This document shows positions 1-12,740 of a stretch of DNA of 64,000 nucleotides, piece by piece (positions within the stretch are counted from its first letter, which is position 1; the number at the start of each line of letters is the position of its first letter). A program made the translations under genes and the position numbers. Location: positions 4,765,501-4,829,500 of the forward strand of contig CM018041.1 in the NCBI GenBank assembly GCA_008638375.1, read 5' to 3'. This DNA comes from Nyssa sinensis. Its lineage: Eukaryota; Streptophyta; Magnoliopsida; Cornales; Nyssaceae. A model generated the notes under the pieces. The model did no database searches, was not told where the DNA came from, and saw nothing but the letters and a program-made list of their open reading frames with translations.

Positions 1-866
1 ACAGAGGGAAGCATTGGTTTAGAGAGAATTGTTCGAAGAAAAGGGATTGTGATGTAGTTTGTTACCGTGCTTATTTAAGTATATTAGAGGGTTTGAGGAT
101 GTGGAATGTGTCAATGATACATAATTTACAAAGAAGATGACAGAGATAGAGAAATGGTAGGGTTTTGTGGTGATGCTGGGTTGCTATTGTGGTTAGTTTT
201 GGTGGTTAAGTCCAGTGAAACTGAGTGATTCAATTAGTGGTTGTTGGAATACCCATAGGACGTAGCCAGAAAAATTTGTAGTGGCTAATGCTGTGGAGGT
301 AGGGTGCAGTGTGTGGCGGTTGCAATCCTGGTAAAGGAGGAGAATGGTATAAGGGGTAGAGGAAAAGATCCTATTTTCTGAAGTGTGTGTGCAGCAATTG
401 TAACTAGTGTGTGTAGCAACTCGAATAAGAATTGTGTATCGAAGAGATTGATCTTTCCAGTTCCAATAGGCCAAAAGAAAACACATCTATAACATACATT
501 CCCACATTTGCAGCATTAAGTGTATGTAGCAACTCCGTATTAAAGAGATTGATCTTTCCATTTCAAATAAACCAAAACAAAACACACCTATAACATACAT
601 CCCTACGTTTGCAGCTCTACACTATCTCACGCTTCAAAAGACATGTTCAAAGAAAAACCTTTTATTCATTGCAAATTCAGTAACTCACTCAGCAAGTGAA
701 AACCTATTTACAATCTTAAGTCTACTTCCATACCTGTAAGCCTAATTGGCCATGTCTATTGTCATATAAAAATACTATATCAATCCTTTCAATTTTTCAG
801 AATTTATTTTCCAACTTAAACGAAAGTATACTCGTATTGATCGATATACAAATTAGCAAAAATTAT
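1..866. other. 3' flank of the HIR gene; no gene recognised
   Basis: No coding region is supported here. The last part is the probable 3' UTR or flank of the minus-strand HIR gene. The stretch also holds a diverged direct duplication (about 408-515 and 521-614), annotated separately. The short open frames here show no family resemblance. Confidence 0.5.
408..614. repeat. Diverged tandem duplication of about 110 bp
   Basis: Two head-to-tail copies (about 408-515 and 521-614) share blocks such as GTAGCAACTC, AGAGATTGATCTTTCCA and TATAACATACAT in the same order, separated by substitutions and small indels. No function is evident. Confidence 0.7.
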
Positions 867-3800
867 TCAGACATTGAGCTTAGCACTGTCTGCCTCCATA
901 AGCCCATTGCGGATCTGGTCGCTGATATCCCTGACATGACCAGGACCATGGGGTATAAAAACAGTAGTGTTCTTTGACGAGTTCCCGAGGTCTTTGATGG
1001 TGTCAAAGTACTGGGTGATCATGATGAGATCCATCACCTCCTTGGCCGAGGTGCCTTCCACCTTGTGAGAGAAGTTCAATATGTTCTCTCTCAAGCCATC
1101 TGTGATTGCCTGCCTCTGCCTGGCCACGCCAATACCGCCTAGGTACTTGGCTTCAGCCTCACCTTCTGCCTTTTTAACTTGGAGCACCTTCTCTGCTTCC
1201 CCTTTGTATACGCTAGCAAGCTGAAGTCTTTGAGCTGTTACACAATATTAACAGTGCACTGTTTAGCCGTCAATCAAGCTGACACCAAAAGTTAAAATCT
1301 CTTTCAAGTGCAGGCATTAGTCTTCGGAAACTTGAAGATAATTCACCAATATACATTCTATGGAATTCAGGAAGAAAAGATAAATAAAAAAGAATAGAAA
1401 TGGAAATTTAAGAAAAAAAAATCACAAGTTTTAAGTGGAAACATATCAAGGTAATTCAAAAATTTGTGACTAATATGCAATATATAGTATTAAAGAAACT
1501 GATAAAATATACATCTTGAAAAATCTAATTGTACAACCTTATGACAGAAGACATATAATTAGTTTTTATATGTTCATGAAGAACCCGAGGAATTTCTGAT
1601 TGCTCGAGGAATTTCACCTTAAGACACAAGAACCCAGTTCAAGTATCATACATTATGATGTTTATGACAGATGCCATGAATAAAGCAGTGATTACTCGAG
1701 GAATTTCACCTTAACATACAACAGTTACGAGTACCAATTCTGATATGAAATTTCATAAATTCTAACCCACCACCACCCCAAAAAACATGTCAATGGGTTC
1801 CACTCCGAAAATCAGTTGCTGACATTAAGCCTCTTAATCTCTCTCTCTCTCTCTCTCTCTATTACATTCTATCATGAATTACATATTCTACACTTATTTG
1901 GAAGCAGACGAAGCTGATAATTTATACCTGAATCTTACAACAGATACAATTCTGCTTTATATCACATACATCAGTATGTGCAAAATGCAGAAGTTTGTGC
2001 AGTTGGAATTAGTAACAGATAGCATAATGTTAGACGTCCCAACCTGTATTTATCTCATTCATTGCTTTGCGCACAGATTCATCAGGTATTATGTCAACCA
2101 TCAGTATGTGCTCTATGTTGTATCCATATGCTCCCATCACCTGATCCATGTAATCAACTTATGATATTCTAAACTAGGAGCCTTCACATGTACAATATTA
2201 AGTTCAGTTATGCATTGATACCATACATAACATGCCCCGGCATGACATAAAATCAGCCGCGAAAGACTATTATGTTGTACAAACAGATTTGAAGCTTGAT
2301 ATGGATAGAGTGTCACGAAGTGCAGCCATCTCAAGCAATAAGTGTGGACAAGAGTAAAAAAGAAATTATTAAAAGATTAAAATGGGGGGCTATTAAAAAA
2401 TTGTGGAAAGGAAACTTAAAGAGCAAAGTTACAATATCTAGCATTTCAGTATTCTGTGATCTATACTGCGTGATCTAAATCAGGGTAAGATTCCTCTCCA
2501 AAATATTCAATCACTCTCCAAAAATTCCTCTGTGTTTCTTTCTTTGTTATTCCTGTTAAAAATGTATAGAAAACTGATGCTCAGAATGAAAATTTCTAAT
2601 TAAAATGCAAAGACAGTGCTGCACAAGAGCCCAATGAAGCACTTGTTCTTTGAATCTGTGTGTGTGTGTTCAATTTTCTCTGCTAGTACCTTCAGTTATG
2701 CTCAACCCACAAAACCTTATCCAATACTTTTCAACCTGACTTCAATTTAGCATTTGGCATCCACTGAAAAGGGTCTGTTTCCGGTTCCAGAGTACCGCAG
2801 ATGCCAGATATGCGAGTTTTAAATAAATATAGGACAATAAAGGACAGCTCACATTTAGGTAAACTTTATCAACGTCTCCTAATGATGACAACCATGACAA
2901 CTACAATAATAATAATAAAAATAATTTAAAATCTACTAGAAACAGTAAACCAAATTGGGAATCAGAACGCTAAAAAAAATGTAAAACTAGAGACGTACTT
3001 GAGAAACAGTAAGAATCAGAAACTACATAAAATGAAGTTAATACTCCAAAGATAACTAGCTAAATTAAATTAGTTAAATCAGAAGACTATGGAGTACAAA
3101 CTTAAACAGTTCTGGACATAATTGACATGCATGACATGAAATGCCTCTGCCAATATACCAGGCTTAGGTTAGTCTAACCAGCCACATTCCTAGGTTAAAG
3201 TGTCCTTATTGACTGGTCATACTGGGGAGTGGGGAGTTCTTTTAGTGACTTGTGACCCAGACAAGTTTTGCCTTTTCCCTTCGCATAAATCAACTTTACA
3301 AGGTTTAATATTTAAAACTAAATTTTGTTTGAAGCAAAAACATTTTGATCTTTAGAGACAAACTAGTGAACGTGAAACTAACTAGTGAAATCTGAAAGCA
3401 GACCCAGAGGTCAAGAGATATGTACAGAGCTTCTAATATGGCACCCTGCAACTGATAAGGAAGGAGAGACAACAGACAAGACTCAAAGAGTATCCCACTC
3501 ACTGGTGCAGGCAATGGAACACCACAAAACAAGGAATTAAAATTACAACTTCCAATAAAAGATGGAACAATGTTAAATTACATTTTTTTATTTGGGATAA
3601 GCAGAACACTGTTAAACAATTTATAATAATCCAATAACAGCATTGATTTACCTTCTCAAGCTCCTCCAAGACAGATTTAGCAATCTCACCCTTTTGCTCA
3701 AAGAGCTCATCCAAAGTCATTCTTGGAACAAGAGCTCGAACCACTTAGAGGTCAAATATGCATTGTTAGAACTAGTGAAAAAAAAAAGGGAAAAACCAAA

Positions 3801-6800
3801 AAAACAAAAAATATAAAAATATGGAGTAATGTTTCCAGAATAATGAAAAATACCATCAAACACGTAAGCCTGAATCTGCTCCTTGGGGTTTTGCAACTCA
3901 TAAAATGCATCATCAGCATTTTCTTTAATTACTCTGTATTGAATCGAGCAAAGCATTTGTACAAAGACATTGTCCTGTAGAATGTACACAAATTTATAGT
4001 AGTAATTCTCATAGATCAACAACATGCCATACCAGCTTGACAACCTGGGGCTTCTTTTTCCATTGGATATTACAACTGGCCCATAGAAGGGTGGAGCTGC
4101 AAAACGTTTGAAAAGTGTGGGATTTGTTGTTTTCCTTTTTTGGATGTTGTTGGGTTGCGCATTATTCGGTGGGAGATTTTTTGAAAGGGTGGTGTATTTG
4201 GAGAGAGAGGAATCAAAGGTTTCGGTAAAGGAATGGCAACCAACAGTAATCTGCATTCAGGAAACCAAGATGGCAAGCATTTCGAGGAGCTTTGTTCGTT
4301 CCATTTGGGGATCAAGATGGATTAAGTGGGCTGTTTTGAATGCACACAATACCGCTGGAGGTATCTTGGTTGCCTGGGACTCCCGAATGATCGATGCCGT
4401 TGAGCACAGAGTAGGTGATTTTTCCATCTCTTGCAAGTTTAGATTGGCTTCCAATTGCCTTGAGTGGGGTTTTTGTGGTGTCTATGGTCCAGTGGTTGAT
4501 GGTGCCAGGGGCGCCTTCTGGGATGAGCTGCAGTCGATGATCTCTTCATGGCAGGTTCCCTGGTGCATTGGAGGGGATTTCAACATAGTGCGGTTCCCGG
4601 GCGAAGAGAAGAGGGGGGCAGAAGGCTGACTACAACAATGAGGGGCTTCAATGAGTTTATAAATTCTCAAGGATTGGTGGACTTACAGTTGGAGGGAGGG
4701 AGATTCACTTGGTCTAGAGGAGGTAACCAGACGTCTATGTCCCGTTTGGATAGATTCCTAATTTCAAATAACTGGGGGGATGTCTTTTCAAGTATTTCCC
4801 AAAAGTGCCTTCCAAGACCTTGTTCAGATCATCATCTAATTATGCTGCATTGTGGGGGTTTTAGTGTAGGTAAAAGCCCATTTAGATTCGAAAACATGTG
4901 GCTTGAAGCGGCAGGATTTTGTGGACTTGGTAAGGAATTGATGGGACTCCTATGATGTTTCCGGGTCCCCCAAGTTACTGCATTGCTAAAAAGCTGAAAC
5001 TCCTCAAAGAAGATTTGAAAAAGTGGAACCGTGATGTCTTTGGTATTATACAAATCAGAAAGCAGAATTTGTTGACTAACCTTGATGGAGTTGGACAGGG
5101 AGGATCAATTAGGTTCCCTCTCTGATGGCAAAAAGGAGTGAAAGAGAAGGACTAAAGGGCCAGGTAGGACAGATTCTCAAGATGGAGAAAATCTCTTGGA
5201 GGCAGAAATCTCGGGCTATTTGGCTTAAAGAGGGTGACCGCAATACAAAATTCTTCCACAGAACGGCTACTTCTCACTACAGGAAGAATAAGATTTCCTT
5301 TGTTATCGATGACCATGTTCTCACAGAGGATGGGCCCATCAGAAGAGGAATTGTTGATTTTTTTTCTAACCTTTACACAGAGCCGCATAGTTAGAGACTA
5401 GGAGTGGAAGATACTTGCCTGGATAGGCTGAATGGGGATGAAATCTCTAACTTAGGAGGTTCCGTTCTCAGAGGAGGAGGTTTTGAAAGCCTTGGATGCT
5501 TGTAATGGGGATAAAGCCCCAGGCCCAAACGAGTTCACTATGGCTTTCTTTAAAAAATGTTGGGATGTCCTAAGGGTGGATATTATGGCAGTTTTTGGAG
5601 CCTTCCACAGGGAGGGGGGCTTTGAGAGAAGTCTCAATGCCTCATTTATAGCCCTCATTCCTAAAAAGAATGGGGCCAATTGCATTAAGGACTTCCGTCC
5701 TATTAGCCTTGTCAGTAGTCTCTACAAATTGATAGCAAAGGTTCTCTCTTTAAGGATGAAGAAGGTTATGAGTAGCATCATCTCTTCCAGTCAAGCTGCT
5801 TTTGTGGAGGGTCATCAAATCCTGGATGCGGCTCTCATTGCCAATGAGTGCCTTGACTCCAGGTACAAACAGAAAAGATAAGTGATTGTTTGCAAGCTGG
5901 ACCCTGAAAAGGCCTTTGATCACGTCAATTGGAGCTTCTTAATGAGTATGATGACTAAGATGGGTTTTGAGAGCAAGTGGAGAAAGTGGATTCAATCGTG
6001 TATTTCTACGGTCTCCTTTTCGGTCCTGGTCAATGGCTCCCTGGCAGGTTTTTTTCGCTCCTCTAGAGGCTTGAGGCAGGGAGACCCTCTATCCCCGTTT
6101 CTCTTTGTGATTGCTATGGAGGCTTTGAGCCGCTTTTTGTTCCGTGCTGAGGATGTTGGCTTTATCAAAGGCTTCGACTTAGGGGATAGGAGAGGTGGTG
6201 GGGTCGCCATTTCCCATCTTTTGTTTGCAGACGACACCATTATTTTCTGTGATCCTTCAATGCGTTAGCTCCGTTTCGTGCGATGTATCGTTGTGTGCTT
6301 TGAAGCTGTGTCAGGTTTGCGGATCAATCTCTCAAAAAGTAGTATTACTCCGATGGGTTCAGTACAAGGGTTGGATTTGTTAGCTAGCACGTTAGGTTGC
6401 AGCATGGGTTGTCTTCCCTTGGTTTACTTGGGTCTTCCGTTGGGTGCTCCTCCGCGTTCCATTGGGGTTTGGGATTCTGTTGAGGCGAGGTTTTTCAGCA
6501 AATTGTCAGGATGGAAGTGTCAATTCCTCTCTAAGGGAGGCAAGCTCACTCTTATCAAAAGCACTTTGGCAAACCTTCCCACCTATTTCATGTCTCTCTT
6601 CCTCATGTCAAAGTCCGTATGCAAAAGATTAGAGAAGATTCAAAGGGACTTCTTATGGGGTCAAGACGGAGATCGCAACAAGATTCATTTAGTGGCCTGG
6701 AATAAGATTAAGAAGCCAGTGTCTCTTGGAGGGCTTGGGGTGAAAGACTTGGGCATTTTCAACACAGCTCTTTTAGGTAAATGGTTATGGAGGTTTGGTG

Positions 6801-9482
6801 AGAGTGTTGGGGAGCTATGGAGGGAGATCATTATTGCTAAGTATGAGTGCGACTTCGGTGGCTGGTGTTCGGGAAGGGTGGAGGGGACTCGGTGATGTGG
6901 TCCCTCGAGATCCATTAGGAGTGGATGGAGGCTCTTCAATGAAAAGTGTAGTTTTGTCATTGGAAATGGGAGCCGCGTTAGCTTTTGGGATGACGTGTGG
7001 AATGGGAATGAGCCGCTCACGGGTGAAATTCCCTTCTTTATATGGTCTGGCTTCTAACAAGGCGGCCAAGGTTTGTGATTACTTAGAGAGAGCAAGAAAC
7101 AGGCTTGTTTGGACTCCGCATTTTAGGAGAAACTTTTACGATTGAGAGTTAGAGGAGGTGGACTCCTTTCTTGGCCACATTTGCAGTTGCCGTGCTATGG
7201 AAGGGAGAGAGGATACGAGAGTGTGGCTTCTGAACAAGAAGTCTTTTACTGTCAATTCCTTCTACAAGAGTCTGTTCGCTTCGGAAACTCCGCTCTTCCC
7301 TTGGAAGTCCATATGGCTCTCAAAAGCCCCCCTAAGGCCTCTTTCTTCGCATGGGAAGCCTCATAGAAAGCCATATTAACTGCGGATAATTTGAAGAAAC
7401 GAAACTTCAATTTGGCTAGTAGGTGCTATTTTTGTAAGCAGAAAGAAGAAACGGTGGATCACGTCCTCATCCACTGCCCAGTCTCTCGGAGTTGCTGGAG
7501 CATAATTTTTGCTCTTTTTGGTGTTTCTTGGGTCATGTCGAGCTCCGTCAGGGATCTTTTGTTGGCTTGGGCATGGTGCAACCTTTCAGAAGAGATTAAG
7601 AGACCTTGGCGTCTGGCTCCTATCTGTTTGTTATGGAGTATTTGGCTTGAACGTAACAAGCGTGTCTTCGAAGAAGTGAAGCTTCCCATTCCCATCTTCA
7701 AAGACGTGTTTTTGCGTTTATTATTTTTTTGAGCTAAAGAGCCTTCCCCTGTTAATGTCTCTTCTTTTGTAGATTTTTTGGAGTTGTTAAGACCTTTGTA
7801 AAGTTTTTGGGGGGTTTTTGCCATTGTTGTCCTTCTTGGGCACAGTTTTAATATATAAATCTTTATTTATAAAAAAAAAAAATGTCCATTTGTAGATTTA
7901 AAGATCTTTATTTTTGAAAATTTTGTACTTTTGGATTATTGAGGCATACCCTTTTTAAATTTGGAAAATATGAGGTTCTAGTTTTATTTGAGTCTCTTTC
8001 AGTACATGGGTTCTCCCCCTTTGGCACTTTTAATGCAATACCTTTACTTGTAAAAAAAAAAAAACCCTTTACCTAATAGCTTCCCTAAGACAGATTATTG
8101 CTGCCATAAATTCAAGACGTCAAGGCATTAAACTTTAACCATTTTAATCACAATCAGTTATATCCTAAGAAGCGCGGATACGGACACAGACACGGGACAC
8201 GGATACAGCACAATACGGACACATAGACACGTTATTTTTCAAAAAAGTAAGACACGGACACGTTGAATATATAAATTTTTTATGTTTTTTATATGATCAT
8301 ATAATGAAAACCTAATGTTATTTTAATTAAAATTGGCATAAAAACACACAAATTAAAAAAATATTATTAAGATATTAAAATAACAAAGTCATTAAATAAA
8401 AATTAAAAATCTTCTTCATTTAATCATCAACATCCATGATTCAAGTGTCCGAACACGTGTCAGCAAAGTGTCCAAGAGTGTCGATATCCGACTATGTGTC
8501 CAACACAAACACGTGAGCCATAATAGAGTGTCTGTGCTTCATAATTTATATCAGAACACAATAAACTCCATGTTGTGAAATAACGATCAAAGCAACTATA
8601 GTAAAAACGTTAAAGAAAGAGGGAGAAACAACACACAGAATTTCCATGATTTGACAATGTGTCTATGTCCATGGGAGCAGCTATGTTCGTCACAATTCAG
8701 AAAATAAGATTATAATGTATTTAAACTGCCTCACATTTAAAACACTAATCCTAATCGGGTACATTAAAATTTCCCAACATACCCTTTCTGTACCGTACTT
8801 TGTCCCTAGCAGCACAACTCGATGGGCCTTATGTGCTCTGCTCCAATATGAGCCATTATCTATGACGCTCCATCATATTGTTTCAACCATACCTTATAAT
8901 AATCATGACTAAAAGAGGAAACCGGCCAAGGGTTAAAATCCAAAAATAAAAATAAAATCCATATCACATTCACACCATTCCCCTCTTTCCCAGCTGGTCA
9001 GATTAATGTTCACGAACTTCTGGCAAAAGGTATTTTTCAGTCATGAAATGAGAAATAAAATAAAATAAAAACATTGCAGGCAAAGATCAAGCAAATACTG
9101 ATGCTTAATGGTTCCAATTTGCAACATAGAACTAAAAATTCAATACAACCACGACTTAATCACATCCTTAGATTTATGGACTCGATTTAAACGATTCTAG
9201 AGAGAAGGAGAAATCAAGCGAAAGGCTTAGATATAGAATTTATGAAATTCTAGAGAGAAAAAGTAGAGTGAGAGAGAGGGAAGTGACCTTGGTTTTGGTC
9301 TCGATACGGACATCGAGAGAGCTGATCCTGGTAGAGAGAACGCCGGCGAGGCACTCACCGGCGAAAGGGTTGAAGAAGTGCAAGCCAGGCTGCGCCACTT
9401 TCTCGAACCGGCCCCACCTTTCCACCACACCGACGCTCGCTTGTTCTACACACCCACAGAATACGCAGAACACATTCCCCAT
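867..9482 (-). CDS. HIR3: Hypersensitive-induced response protein (SPFH/prohibitin domain), 5 exons
   Basis: Exons on the minus strand: 9482-9288, 3974-3854, 3743-3652, 2140-2044 and 1234-867. All junctions are GT..AG and the phases agree, giving 290 residues, the usual HIR length. The protein starts MGNVFC: Gly2 fits N-myristoylation and Cys6/9/11 are candidate S-acylation sites. An SPFH/Band-7 domain follows ([45 protein letters not shown]), then the alanine/glutamate-rich helical stretch and the conserved C-terminal [16 protein letters not shown] proteins oligomerise on plasma-membrane microdomains and associate with immune receptors; here that is inferred from the family. The [18 protein letters not shown]-terminus looks closest to the HIR3-type branch (Arabidopsis At5g51570, from memory). 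Intron 1 (5.3 kb) is expanded by a LINE and other repeats. No frameshift or stop was seen. Confidence 0.93.
1839..1860. repeat. (CT)n microsatellite in HIR intron 4
   Basis: About 11 uninterrupted CT units are seen directly, within the intron between HIR exons 4 and 5. Confidence 0.9.
4190..7882 (+). mobile_element. Decayed, 5'-truncated LINE (L1-type) in HIR intron 1, antisense to the gene
   Basis: Pieces in several frames read, in order, as an APE-type endonuclease (VICIQETKM near 4250; GGDFNIVRF near 4570; SDHHL near 4825), then a reverse transcriptase ([18 protein letters not shown] at 5510, [18 protein letters not shown] at 5700, [10 protein letters not shown] at 5910, [13 protein letters not shown] at 6070, FADDTIIF at 6230), then a zf-RVT-like cysteine/histidine region (CYFC..HVLIHCP near 7425-7480). 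Stops and frame changes (near 4620, 5394, 5880, 6267, 6890 and 7140) prevent one ORF, and the first ORF and endonuclease start are missing. It ends in a 12-A tail at 7871-7882. Convincing flanking target duplications were not found, so the 5' limit is approximate. Confidence 0.88.
7883..8064 (+). repeat. Possible second LINE 3' tail
   Basis: The text before the A-run at 8052-8064 (GGCACTTTTAATGCAATACC...) resembles the end of the preceding LINE (GGGCACAGTTTTAATATATAAATC... before 7871). This suggests a second, strongly truncated LINE tail or an insertion into an older one. No coding remnant is present. Confidence 0.4.
8165..8544. mobile_element. Nonautonomous TIR element (hAT-like MITE)
   Basis: The arms are inverted: AAGAAGCGCGGATACGGACAC at the left and, read in reverse complement, ATGAAGCACAGACACTC at the right. 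The interior has repeated GACAC/GTGTC motifs. An imperfect 8-bp direct repeat flanks it (GTTATATC at 8157 and TTTATATC at 8545). It lies inside HIR intron 1. Superfamily assignment rests on the 8-bp duplication only. Confidence 0.55.
8600..8740. repeat. Retroelement-like repeat, related to 21610-21745
   Basis: Both stretches share ACAATGTGTCTAT, an inner AGAAAATA(A/G)GATTA and a (T/C)GTATTTA block in the same order and orientation. The text resembles LTR-retrotransposon sequence common in plant genomes. It is too short and decayed to assign a family. Confidence 0.5.
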
Positions 9483-9960
9483 GTTTTCTCTCTCTGTATC
9501 CCTCAGTTTCTCTCTCTGGAGTAGATATTTTGGAAGAGAGAGGACGTGCCTTTAGACTTATCCTTGCTCTGACCGACTCAGAATAAATTATTATCTCATG
9601 CGACGAAAATACAATTTATTACGTGCACTTGGTTGGGTTTTATTCCACGTCAGCTAAATAGACATGATATTTAAGTTTGTCAAAAAAAAAAAAAAATTGA
9701 ACTTTCCCAACATAATTCTCACGTGCATATCACGCATTTTTATGACATGCTCGTATTCAAATATAAATATAAATTCAAATCGAGAATTTATATTTGAATG
9801 CCATGTGACTTGAGTTATTTTATTTTTATTAAATTTGTTACCAAAATATTTATAAATGATGTGTCAAGATTGTATATATGATTTGATATGTTACAAAAAA
9901 GATATTCTTCCTTATTCCCTCCAATTACAGACAAGAAAATAGAAAGAAATCCCGAGAAAA
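9483..9960 (-). promoter_or_regulatory. Upstream region / probable 5' UTR and promoter of HIR
   Basis: The first 70 bases upstream of the HIR start are rich in CT/GA (CTCTCTCTG, TTTCTCTCTCTGGAG on the plus strand), typical of plant 5' leaders. No clear TATA box was picked out. Further upstream the sequence is AT-rich. Confidence 0.4.
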
Positions 9961-10844
9961 TTGTATTGGGAACAACATTGCTACCAGCCCCGTCACCTAA
10001 GTTGGATCATCTCTCCAGCAGAATCAGACAAATGGGACCCCTTGGACTATAAAAGAGACTCACAAAATCTACATATGTGGGCTCCTACATTTTCAAAGTC
10101 TATGGGATGTAGGTTGCCACTTGGGCGTGCCAATCTTAAAATAATTCGAGTTCAATATAATTTTTTTTAAATTTGTATTTTATTTTTTATATTTTAAGTT
10201 AGACTTGAATAAAATAGTTCAAACTGAAATTAGAATTAAGTTTAGATCGAGACTTTGAAAACTCGAACTCAACTTAAATTCGAATTCAATTTTTGATATA
10301 TTATATTTTTTTATACTTTAGTTATTCTCCTATTAGATTAATAAAAATTTTTTACAAGAATTGTTATTTATAATTTTAAAAACTTGTTGACTTTTAATAT
10401 TTTTTTTAAAATTAAATTATGTTGAATGAATTATTTTAACAGTTTTTGGTTTCTTTTAAAATGAAAAATTAAGAGAAATTATTAAAACTTTTAGTATATA
10501 ATTAAAATACAAAAATATTAATAATTTATTAAAAAAATCGTGAATAAAATTTAAAAATTAGAATTAGCAATCGAATTCGAGTCAAGTTCGAATTAAATTA
10601 TTCAAATTTAGATCAGACTTGAATTGACTTTTAGAACTTGAATTAAACTTAAAAATAATTTAATATGAGTCCGACCTGCCGGACTTACAACCCTTGACCG
10701 CAATTTGATCGATTTATATACTATATACCATATACCAAGATTTTTGACACAACTACCATAATATTAAAACCAAAATTTTCTTTCTTAAATGGGTTTCTAA
10801 CAATGTATCTGTACACAATAGGACTGAAAACATAGATGGCCACA
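9961..10844. other. AT-rich intergenic DNA; its start is paralogous to 22370-22460
   Basis: Around 9980-10090 the string CAGACAAATGGGACC and its surroundings resemble 22380-22450 (CAAACAAATGGGACC). This is part of an ancient duplication that also includes the DUF1442 remnant at 14.0 kb. The remainder is AT-rich and I see no gene. Confidence 0.5.
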
Positions 10845-12318
10845 GTTTGGATAAATTACACCTACTTTCACTGTTCTTTAGACTTTCTAAAATAACATTG
10901 TCCCCCTTTCAGAATATGTTCATTAACTATTTTACTCCTTATATTTTAATAATTATTTTAAAGTCAAAAATCAAAAATTCTCTTCCCTCTTTCTTCCTCT
11001 CAGTTTGTCTCTGTGTGGATTATAGGCTTGTACCAGTCGCTCAAGGGTTAATCCAAGGGCGCATACCCTCAATTCTTTTTCTTGAAATGCATCGGCCATC
11101 GCAAATCTTAGAGAAGGGTATTTCGCCATTCCATCTGCAACCACCGTCAACGGAGTGCTCAAATACCCACTAGGACGATCACGTAGTGCAGCAAAAAACA
11201 GTGGCCCAACCGCCCAAACTAGTTTCTGTCTAATTACCCGATCTCACTACTCTCTCATTTTCTCTCTAACCAAACTAGATCCACCACCATTTGTGGTAGC
11301 CACCATCACCATCAAAACTCCACTGCCATCTGCAGTTAAAAACCCCAGTTTCATTGCCAATCTCTCCGCCATCAACGAACACAGCGCCTCACCATCAACA
11401 AACACCATTCCCTCCAACAGTTTCTGCACCGTGCACCATCAACAAACCACCCTCATCTCCAACAGTCCCGCACCATAGACACCACCAACACAACCCAGAT
11501 CTAAGACTACAAAGCCTCAACAGCGCCATTGAACTGCCCAGATCAACGACCAAATTCCCGACCCAGACTACTATCCGTTCCAATGAGATCGGCGACCCAA
11601 TCACCCCCACTACCGACGACGATGAATGGGGTGATTTCGCTGAATACCCATCTCGCTCCGACCTATCAATACCAATAGTGTCCAGTTGGATTGAATCGGA
11701 GAGGATACTAATGTTGGGTAGCCGACTGATGTCAAGAAGGGTTGTTGCAATTGCTATAGACTTTACTCGATCAAATGTGGCGGCAATGAGCAAAAGAATA
11801 CTAAGCGTTGATTCAAATGTCCTGTTTTGCATTTCCTTGGCCGTGAAGAGCTTTTTGGCAGATTGACCAAGGTGAATTGGCAGATACAGAGTTCTTTGAC
11901 TCCAGGAATTGTCTTGGATCTACAAGTTTATTGGAGAAGTAGAAGGGTTATTATGGCCGAAGGAGAGGAGCAATCCATCTACCAGAGTGACAATTGTAAA
12001 CAATAAACGGCTGCAGCGGTGAGGCCTCAATGTGGTTTTGGGTCTACCGATATAGTAGAAAAGGGAACATAGAATGTTGTTTTCAGAACTTGCCATGAAG
12101 AAAAAAGTCGAGTGAAGACTTGCCATGAAGATTTTTTCGTTCTGCTTTGTGAGGTAGACAAAGGGTTTTGTCGTGTGCCAATGATCCAACTGTGTGCTTG
12201 GATCGCGAGAAGAACCCTTGAGGAGGTAGCACTGTTTGGGTTGTGAGAAAGCTATAGAAAATGAGAGAAAATTGGTGGATCAAAGTTGTGGAAAAATAAG
12301 AGGATGGGGGTGATATAT

Positions 12319-12359
<41 letters not shown>

Positions 12360-12740
12360 CCAGGGGTCATAGAAGATGATTCTTGAAGTTGAGAGAGAGA
12401 AAGTGGGTTGTAGAGAGAGAGAAATGCGTTTGAAGGAAGGTAGAAAGAGAGAGAGGAGATGGAAGGAGAAATTTTGTTTTTTTTTTTAATTAAAAAAATT
12501 ACTATTAAAGTGAGGGTAGTTTTATCATTTAAACATGATTTGTAAGAGGCAAAATTGACATTTAGACAAAAATAATTGCTTACATCATCAAATTCTGTTA
12601 GGTCAACCAACGGTCATTAACGACAGGGAAAATTTATTATCGACATTGAAACTAGAAAAGGGAACAGTGTTATTTCAGAAACTATAAAAAAATTTATACA
12701 ATTATCAAAAACTTTAAGAAAGGTAAGTGTAATTAGTCTT
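10845..12740. mobile_element. Probable Mutator-like element with diverged terminal inverted repeats
   Basis: The left end (AAATTACACCTACTTTC ... AAATAACATTGTCCCCCTTTC) and the reverse complement of the right end (TAATTACACTTACCTTTC ... GAAATAACACTGTTCCCTTTTC) share ordered blocks, as expected for long MULE-type inverted repeats. No good 9-bp target duplication was found. The interior (11000-11870) is GC-richer than its surroundings and holds open frames on both strands, including an acidic DDDEWGDF stretch on the plus strand (near 11620). None matches a transposase or host family I can name. It could be a non-autonomous element with captured sequence. Confidence 0.45.
12321..12354. repeat. 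(AG)17 microsatellite
   Basis: Seventeen uninterrupted AG units, inside the probable Mutator-like element. Confidence 0.95.

Noticed and set aside
3723..3980. Plus-strand open frame overlapping HIR exons 2 and 3
   Set aside because: It is the complement of real HIR exons, whose splice sites and protein match are on the minus strand.
11155..11866. Plus-strand proline/threonine-rich frames
   Set aside because: Overlapping frames on both strands, no conserved domain; kept only as part of the probable Mutator-like element.
12083..12610. Minus-strand open frame of 175 codons over the AG repeat
   Set aside because: Its protein is dominated by SLSLSL from the microsatellite and by AT-rich text; no domain is present and it lies in a transposon arm.
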